33,623 nucleotides of DNA, taken from Spirogloea muscicola (taxonomy: Eukaryota > Streptophyta > Zygnematophyceae > Spirogloeales > Spirogloeaceae). The notes under the pieces were generated by a model, which saw only the letters and a list, made by a program, of their open reading frames with translations, searched no databases and was not told the DNA's origin. Location: positions 559,706 to 593,328 of the forward strand of contig WELB01000031.1 in the NCBI GenBank assembly GCA_009602725.1. The letters run 5' to 3'. Position 1 is the first letter of the stretch. Each line of letters starts with the position of its first letter. A program made the translations under genes and the position numbers. Below, one piece after another: positions 20,601 through 33,623 of this stretch.

Positions 20601-20708
20601 TGGCAGAGCTGTTTCTCTTCTATTAGCTGAGCCACAGGCTAGGCAGACTGTAAAGCATCTGGAGAAAAGACTATGTTGTGGCTGTTCTGTGGTGAAAGAG
20701 GAACAAGT

Positions 20709-20740
20709 ACCGCCCATCACTCATGAGAGTGATGGGCGGT
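20709..20740. repeat. Perfect 14-bp hairpin with ATGA loop
   Basis: ACCGCCCATCACTC (20709-20722), loop ATGA, and GAGTGATGGGCGGT (20727-20740) are exact reverse complements in otherwise unassigned sequence. It has the same design (14-15 bp perfect stem, 4-nt loop) as the hairpin at 13964-13997 but unrelated stem sequence. Confidence 0.8.
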
Positions 20741-21802
20741 CCTTCGTCATGTGCTCTCAATCCGCAGTGCCAAGAGTGTGCTAATTGCATTCGTATACCT
20801 TTCTACCCTCCTCTCGACCTCTCTGATCGAGGCATCGTGTCTGTATGGTACAATGACATAAGCTTAGAAGTACCCTTTGTTCTCCTACTGTATGGTATTC
20901 TCATTCGTGTCAAGCAATGATTCCTGCATCTTCGGTGGTACTACAGCAAGCTTTTGGAGTATGGCTGAGATCTGCAGCTGCTGCCCAGTCAACCTTGCCA
21001 CTATCACGAGCTTCATGTCCTCACCAGCTGAGGAAAGTGGACAAAGTCCAACCTCCTACTAGTGCACCACCTTGACAGCAAGAGTACCACTCCTTGTTGA
21101 CATACGGCATAGCCACAAGGGCTTGTCGAATTACCATCTGGAGACACAGGCTTCCAAGCAATATCCGTATAGCCGTGCTAATTGTAGTCAATACAAGCAC
21201 TAATCTATTTGATGGAAGCAACACAGTCAGCAAAGCGACAACGTGGTCTGAAGGACTTGGGCCCCAAATTGGGAGCCTCGCCTATGTTGCCATCGCCGTC
21301 ACAGGTTACTAGATGTACCTGGGGAGCTCAAGGCTCCCTCAACGGCACATGAGGACCTACTCTAGTTTCTGGCCAATGTGTCTTAGAAGCAGGCCTACAT
21401 TACTGTGCTCTTATTGCACATGGTAGCTTGGACTATGATGTTAGAAAGGCCTATGTCAAAGTTGCCTTCGCCCCGCCCTACCTAGGACTATATAGGAACT
21501 TCGCCTCGAAGTCGTGCTGGCATAGAGGGGACTATGTGGGTGGAAACACAACACTACGACACTGCCAACGCAGCAAAGGAGGCACTCTGCCACCACTCTG
21601 CCACATGTTCTCCTAGCGCAGGAGTTGGGAAGGTAAGAGATGCGTGGGCTTGGTAGAAGGACAGTAGGAGGTTCGGCTGACGGAGATGAGGGTTGCAATC
21701 ACCGTACTTGGTCACTGCCTTCGGGAAAGGCCAATGTGGGCAGCGAGATGCTGATGCAAGGGACTTATGCTAATGCGTGGATCCTCATGGCAGGCGACGT
21801 AT
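20741..21802. other. Intergenic, no supported gene
   Basis: About 1 kb lies between the hairpin and the 3' end of the PI4K gene. It should contain the PI4K 3' UTR at its right end. Open frames of 60-80 codons occur; none has a recognisable domain. A stretch near 21428-21490 (LDYDVRKAYVKVAF) faintly recalls a copia-type reverse transcriptase but is too short to claim. Confidence 0.4.
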
Positions 21803-28711
<6,909 letters not shown>

Positions 28712-29261
28712 CGCCATCGCAGCGTGCGGCGGCGCCTGCGTCGGCGGCGCGGCTCTCCTCGTCGCAAGCGCCCGCGAGCGTCACACGGCCGCTGCTGCGG
28801 GCGCCCTGCGGCGGCGACAAAAGCCNCGCCGCCGCCGCCGCAGGCACAGCCGCCGCCGCGGGGCCCTGGCGGCGCGCCATGGCGGCCATGGCGGCGCGGG
28901 GGGTGTGGAGCCGCCTGGTATGATCTCGGGGAGGCCAGGAGCCACGCCCCCGCCCACTTTTCCGGGCAGCTTCCCCGGAAAAAAGAAGAAAGGAACCCGC
29001 GGGGGGTCGATCGGGGGGAACCGGATTAAATCATCGATCCAGTGGTGCTTTCTTTCGTTCAGCCGCCTCGCTCGGTCTCACGGACAACAGGAAGACATGA
29101 CGACAAACAGCGACAAACAACGACGACACAAATAGCAAACCTGTGGTAAGGCGGTGAGGCCAGCCCCAATGCAGATCCGAAAAGCGGCCCAGTCGAAAGC
29201 CGGAGGCAGCAGATTGCCTGCCCCACGTCGCAAGCTTGGTGGTCCAAATTCAGGAAGAAGA
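28712..29261. other. PI4K upstream region
   Basis: This is GC-rich 5' flank and probable promoter/5' UTR of the PI4K gene, including one ambiguous base (N at 28826) in a GCC-rich stretch. No further gene or recognisable promoter motif was found. Confidence 0.45.
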
Positions 29262-29480
29262 AGCAGCAGCTCGAGTCGCCAGGGAGCGGCTAGCAAAGCC
29301 AGCCCAAAAAGAAAAAGAAAGCTAGCGCGCACAACTGAGTTCCGCGGTTACCCAAGAGAAGGAAGAACTCTTACCAGTAGACGGCGATGGCTGTGATTCG
29401 AGGAGAAGTGGCTCTTCCAACAGGGGCAAGGGCTGTGATTGGCCAGCCCAGGAACAAGAAATTGCTCGCCCAGGAAAAGG
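29262..29480 (-). repeat. Two LINE hairpin tails without ORF
   Basis: Antisense on the plus strand. The first (about 29262-29330) has agcggctagcaaagcc, then agcccaaaaagaaaaag. The second (about 29400-29470) has gaagtggctcttccaacagg, then gggctgtgattggccagccc, and a trailing ttgctcgccc. Both are degenerate relative to the copies at 29605 and 30640. Confidence 0.6.
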
Positions 29481-29604
29481 AATGAACAAATTTCCAAAAG
29501 AGAGCACACAGCGACTAAAGTGGCCACTGGGCTGGGTGCTCACTGTCCCCTGTGCCTGTTGAGCAGCTGCAGGTTAGAGAAACGAAGAAGAGAAACTAGT
29601 CACC

Positions 29605-29704
29605 AAGGGGAGCAGAAGAAAGAGCTCGCCCATTGAGGATAGGGGCTGGAACAGCCAGCCCAAAAAAGAATGAGCAGAGTACAAGAAGCCCAAGAAGAAG
29701 AAGG
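29605..29704 (-). repeat. LINE hairpin tail, well conserved
   Basis: The plus strand reads gaaagagctcgcccattgag, then GGGCTGG (29643-29649), aacag, CCAGCCC (29655-29661), then aaaaaagaatgagcagagta. It is nearly identical to 30640-30735, so these two copies are recent or were duplicated together. It leads straight into the left arm of the inverted repeat. Confidence 0.75.
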
Positions 29705-29884
29705 GGGCCAGGCGAAGCACTAAGGCGAAGCACTAAGTAAGAAGCACACAAGAAGAAACAAAGCAGCTACTAACTACTCAGTAACCCCTGCTAAGCAGTC
29801 GCAGGGGAGCAGGCCGCTTTAGTAGCTGCTTTGTTTCTTCTTGTGTGCTTTCTTAGTGCTTCGCCTTAGTGCTTCGCCTGGCCC
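29705..29884. repeat. Near-perfect inverted repeat, 66-69-bp arms, 45-bp spacer
   Basis: The left arm 29705-29773 (starts gggccaggcgaagcacta, ends aaagcagctactaa) is the reverse complement of the right arm 29819-29884, apart from one 3-4-nt difference (agtaagaag against agaaag). The arms contain a short tandem (gcgaagcacta twice). The left arm plus ctactcagta recurs at 30721-30804, so the palindrome looks like two copies of one tail extension joined in opposite orientation. Confidence 0.85.
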
Positions 29885-29904
29885 GCGAGCCCTTCTTCTC
29901 TCGC

Positions 29905-30190
29905 CCAAGTGTATCGCATGCGCCTGTCAGTATTGCTGCAGCGGTCCATGGCATGATGTCTTAGTCCTCGTCCTTCGCACTCCGGCTGCTTCAGACGTTG
30001 TCCATTCCGTTGGGCTGGCCTTTCCCAGCCACCAGTCAATCTGGCCGCGCTTTCTTTTTCCATGGCACACGCGTTGTTGCATCTGCGTGCCGGTTGCGCT
30101 TTGGCTGCAGCCTCTAGCTATAGACAGGGGACCTGCTATCCGGAGACTACTATCTCTGACCTGCGGCTGCTCAGTAGGGGATATTGACCA
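29905..30190 (+). mobile_element. LINE family A ORF end, split by a tail insertion
   Basis: The plus strand at 29910-29953 (cgcatgcgcctgtcagtatt, then gcggtccatggca) and 30059-30185 (ttgcatctgcgtgccggttg, on to a GY-stop at about 30180) resembles RMRLSV-LQRSMAHALHLRAGCALAAAS and the terminal LRLL-GY of the other LINE ends. The coding frame is degraded. The piece between is an inserted short element. Confidence 0.6.
29954..30058 (+). mobile_element. Tail-only insertion with 9-bp target-site duplication
   Basis: A 105-bp segment contains gttgtccattccgttgggct and the arms GGCTGG/CCAGCC, and ends ctttcttttt. It interrupts the LINE end between two exact copies of tccatggca (29945-29953 and 30059-30067). 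Removing one copy restores the match to cggtccatggcccacgcc at 30560-30580. Confidence 0.72.
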
Positions 30191-30244
30191 CCCAGTGGCC
30201 ATTTGAGTGGCTGCGTGCTTCAGCACTTTCATGCTTTGTTCAAT

Positions 30245-30358
30245 CTTATTTTCTGGGCTGGCCACTCACAGCCATCGCCCTCTACTGGATGAGTCTTTCT
30301 CTCAGGAAGTGAGCTCTTTCACCTTGTCCATTTGGCCTCTCACAGCCACCATTTAATT
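30245..30358 (+). repeat. Two LINE hairpin tails in sense orientation
   Basis: ttctgggctggccactcaca, gccatcgccctct (about 30250-30290) lies 75-95 nt past the degraded LINE stop near 30180, the position expected for that LINE's own 3' UTR hairpin. A second, poorer copy (ttgtccatttggcctctcac, agccacc) follows at about 30318-30355. Confidence 0.55.
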
Positions 30359-30374
30359 TGGAAGCGCTATTCTT

Positions 30375-30625
30375 TCACTGGGACGACTTCGTTCTGCTGG
30401 TCATCGATGTGTACGGGGCTTGCGGGTCTCAGTGGCTAGACCTGTTGGCCCCACTTAGGCGCAAGCTGTGTTCCCGCAGGCAGGGCGAGCAGGCTGACTT
30501 CAACGCCGCTGGCTCGCAATCGCAGGTGGTTTGCATGCGCCTGTCCATATCCCTCCAGCGGTCCATGGCCCACGCCTTGCATCTGCATGCTGGCCATGCT
30601 CTAGCTGCCGAGCCCCTGGGTTTGG
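30375..30625 (+). mobile_element. LINE family A C-terminal fragment
   Basis: An open frame on the plus strand encodes VIDVYGACGSQWLDLLAPL, ADFNAAGSQSQVVCMRLSIS, then LQRSMAHALHLHAGHALAAE. It aligns over its length with the minus-strand fragment at 3920-4245. It lacks the terminal LRLL-GY block, having been cut by, or recombined with, the antisense tail that starts at about 30640. Confidence 0.7.
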
Positions 30626-30639
30626 GGTTTAGATCGAAA

Positions 30640-30806
30640 GAAAGAGCTCGCCCATTGAGGATAGGGCCTGGAACAGCCAGCCCAAAAAAGAATGAGCAGA
30701 GTACAAGAAGCCCAAGAAGAAGGGGGCCAGGCGAAGCACTGAGGCGTAGCACTAAGAAAGAAGCACACAAGAAGAAACAAAGCAGCTACTAACTACTCAG
30801 TACTTA
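30640..30806 (-). repeat. LINE hairpin tail with long shared extension
   Basis: A second copy of 29605-29783: gaaagagctcgcccattgag, gggcctggaacagccagccc, agtacaagaagcccaagaag, then gggggccaggcgaagcac and so on to gcagctactaactactcagt. The roughly 165-bp match is nearly colinear, with a few substitutions and small indels. Confidence 0.75.
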
Positions 30807-32200
30807 GATCCCCAACGCTATAACCGCCATAATTGCTACTTGGGGCTTATGGAGCGGCCTTCCGGCGTCATTCTTTGCGTCTCATCTAGTCTCTCCATCT
30901 CTTCTAGTCTAGTCCTTTCTCATTTTGTGCTACTATCCTGAGTGACTGGCACGTCTCCAGTTCGCTTTTTTATTTGAAGGCAAGACATAATCCACACCCT
31001 TTCTGCAACTCAGGCCTTGTCTATGCACATGCATGCAACATGGTGGCAGTCAAGAGCCTCATCTTCCTGTTAGCGGGCTCCACCTTTGCCATGAATTAGG
31101 TTGGCTGCTTTCATGTACATAACGGAAGCTGTTCGAGGACGCCACTACGTGCCTACCTCTCCCATCGCTGGCGCCTCTACCGGACTCTGTCCAAGCTCGT
31201 CAGTGCTGTTTACCTACAAACACAGCCAGTAAGAAGCAAGGAGCTGCTTCATCATGTATGTCTGTCCGTCCTATGGTTGCTGCTGGTGACAGTGCTCCTG
31301 TGCCAGGCTGACGTACAGAGGGGTATTATAGACGAGTGAGGTCTGCTCAGATCGACACTGATACTGGCTTGAGAAAGTACAACCTCATAAGAGCAAAGCT
31401 CCAAAGGGTGACTCAACAATTTAAGCAGCAGTCAGCTATAGGCTTGTCGCAAGGCTACTGCCCTTGAGCAGACTGTTTGTTACGAAGATGATTGTCTGCA
31501 ACCTTGGTCACAGCACTTCCCAAGATCTGACAGCAGTAATACATTTACAATACTGCGTGGAGAGGAGCACCTCTGATTGTCACATATGTTAGGATCGTGC
31601 CATGCCATCAATAGTGCTGACAAAATAGCTCTGCATCTGTCATGGGTTTGAAGCCTTTCTTGTGTAACTCGTGGGTGGCTCTGCAGTGACAGTGCATCCA
31701 CATCATTAGCACCCAATTAAAGTACCTCACTTGAAACCATATCTGTGCATGTGAGCATTTTGGTGCTGCCTTTTGAAGCTGCCACTTAGATACAGACTAT
31801 GTTCTAGTACATCCATCAAAGCGTCATCAAAATTTTGCTGGCTGCCTGCTGCTTGCAGCCTGCAGCTCAAGCAGGTGCTGCTTGAGCAGCAACTAATGGC
31901 AGGTGCTGCTCGAGCACATCCGAAGTCGGACCAGAGTCAGTGGACGCCAACACCTGAGGTTTGGCACTCCTAAAGCAGGCCACTGCACTCGAAGAAGGGC
32001 CTTGCAGCAAACCGCTGGTCGTAATCAGCTTGTGTACAAGCCTCAGTACAACTAATCTTGGTCTACCTGTACTCTGACTGTGTAGTTTGACAACCCTGAT
32101 GGCACTCAGGCGCGTGCCGATCGAATCATACGCTTTCACCCCTTGATCCCCCACTCTACACAAAAACTAGCTGTAGACTCAGGACTCAGAGCCCCATAAC
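30807..32200. other. Intergenic, no supported gene
   Basis: About 1.4 kb was scanned on both strands; no frame gives a recognisable protein or exon chain. The right end should hold the 3' UTR of the membrane-protein gene. A hairpin (GCTCAAGCAG 31865-31874, loop gtg, CTGCTTGAGC 31878-31887) is present. Confidence 0.4.
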
Positions 32201-33577
32201 TCAATACGTTAAAGCTAACAAGGTCCAGGAGCGGCGCTGCAGCAGCAAGGCCAGCGCAAGCAGGGCAAGGCCTGCCAGAGCGCCGGCCGAGCCCCACGAT
32301 GCGATGACTGTGCCCAGGAAGGCCGCAAACGCCGTGGTGGTGTACGCGGCTGCGTCGGCCTCCCCAGGCAAACCCAGGCGGCGCCGCGCCCAGAGAGCTA
32401 CACGCACAACTGCGAACGTATGCCTGCAGCTCCCCCATACAGCGATGCAGGACATACGCATTGCATTCAGCCTCCGCCTCAATTCAAGCGATCCACGTGC
32501 TGTTGGTGAAGCTGCAGTGCATAGTGGCGAAGGAGCAGTCACAGTCTCGCCGGCGGGCCTCACCCATAAAGCTGGAGCTGGAAGGCACGGCGTGTGCTGC
32601 GCGGCCGCGCTAGCAGCCGCAGCCCTGCGGCGCTCCAGAGGGCGCCTGCGGTGGCGTACCCGGGGCCCGTCGCAGCAACGTGACCAGCGGCAAGGGGCGC
32701 AAGCGCGATCGCTGTCGGCCCACAGATCAGCGCCGCTGGCCACCACAGAGAAGACCCCACAGTTAGTTACACGCTAGATAGGCCGCGGACAGCGCCGCCG
32801 GGCACGGGCGACCACAATCACGGCAACGTTGCCGCAACTACAGCAGTGTGCAAGACACAGCAGCAGTCAAGCCCCACTGCCGCATGATCAACCTGCCAAG
32901 CCCTGGACGGCGAACACGGCAGGGTGCGGGAGCAGGAGCAGGCCGAGCGCGCCGGCGGCGAGTGTGAGCACGGCGCCGGCGACATGCCAGGAGATTGCTG
33001 CACCGTAGTATGCAACGCTGCCCCTCAGGAACGCCTGCAGACGTCCATCAGCGACCACCCAGCAGCACCCATGAGCACGCTTGCGCAGCAGCGGCAGCAG
33101 GCAGGGCCGCTGGCACGATGACGTAACGACGCAGACCGTGGCCACCATGGCGGCCGCCTTGGCTGGCTGACATGGGTTCAGAATCTGAGTCCCAATGGGG
33201 ATCATGGGTTGGGATGCCGGCACACCTTCGCCTGGACGTATTGGCGCAGCACGAGCGCGTCGAGGACGAGCAGGCCGCCTGCTCAGCAACGAGCGCTGAG
33301 CGCTTGAGCGATCAGCTCGAGCTGGGCGAAGCACTGAGCTGCATCCGAGCTGCGCAATGGCCGCCAGACGGCGATCCCGGCGTGGCAGCTCGTGACAGCT
33401 GCTGCGCCTTCTCCGCCACTAAGGTCACGCTCGCATGGACGCCACGAGCACTCTGGCGGCCATATGACAAAGCCATACGGCAAGACGAAGTGGTGTACCC
33501 GTAATGCAGAGCTCCGGCAAGCCGAGCGAGGCGATGGCGGCGGCGGGCTGCACAGGCCGCAGCCGGCCCGCCGCCAT
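32201..33577 (-). CDS. Unrecognised multi-pass membrane protein, five exons
   Basis: Exons (minus): 33577-33499, 33278-33226, 33034-32893, 32735-32564, 32423-32201 (TGA at 32201-32203). All introns are GT-AG and phases agree, giving 669 nt and 222 aa. The ATG at 33577 lies in a strong GCCATGG context. I do not recognise the family. The protein has about five hydrophobic stretches: AAISWHVAGAVLTLAAGALG, FAVQGLAAALICGPTAIAL, the region around TAGALWSAAGLRLL, TFAVVRVALW, and a C-terminal pair including FAAFLGTVIASWG and LAGLALLALALLL. Basic residues (RPRSTRR, ARRR, LLQRRS) flank the helices. No signal peptide cleavage site is evident. The first two exons are short and are the weakest part of the model, supported mainly by phase agreement. 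Confidence 0.6.
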
Positions 33578-33623
33578 GGCACGCCGCCGCAGCGGCAACG
33601 GCGGGGCCGGCGGCCCATGCGCC

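Noticed and set aside
20877-21490. Possible copia-type polyprotein remnants
   Set aside because: Only a faint local resemblance (DVRKAYVKVAF); no integrase, YVDD or RNase H motif could be placed.

Overview
The window reads as nuclear DNA of a green-lineage eukaryote, most likely a chlorophyte alga. Genes are intron-dense with GT-AG introns and mostly tgcag/ctgcag acceptors, coding exons are GC-rich, and two conserved genes are plant-type: a CHR5/CHD1-like chromatin remodeller and a PI4K-beta with the plant-specific charged-repeat region. The genus cannot be fixed from sequence alone.

Layout. 1-4512: a nest of broken non-LTR retrotransposons (LINEs). The main one is an R2-like element on the minus strand (reverse transcriptase, CCHC zinc motif, restriction-like endonuclease), interrupted by a second LINE end and by a short hairpin-bearing tail copy. 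4513-6205: no supported gene. 6206-6458: another 5'-truncated LINE end, just upstream of 6651-16621 (+), a complete 27-exon CHD1/CHR5 remodeller gene of about 1674 aa. 16622-17732: no firm gene, but a diverged tandem duplication. 17733-19902 (-): a SAM-dependent methyltransferase gene broken by a 118-nt poly-A run and an 817-base gap. 20337-20600: a cluster of LINE-tail hairpins. 20601-21802: no supported gene, one perfect 14-bp hairpin. 21803-28711 (-): a complete 16-exon PI4K-beta gene of about 1527 aa. 29262-30806: a second retroelement nest with a 66-bp inverted repeat. 30807-32200: no supported gene. 32201-33577 (-): a five-exon gene for an unrecognised 222-aa multi-pass membrane protein.

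The protein genes show no operon-like or pathway link: one acts on chromatin, one makes phosphatidylinositol 4-phosphate on Golgi/endosomal membranes, one is a methyltransferase of unknown substrate and one is an orphan membrane protein. The common thread of the non-genic DNA is one LINE lineage. Its 3' UTR carries a conserved GGGCTGG/CCAGCCC hairpin about 75-110 nt past the stop codon. The same hairpin tail also occurs at least ten times without a LINE ORF attached, twice flanked by apparent target-site duplications.
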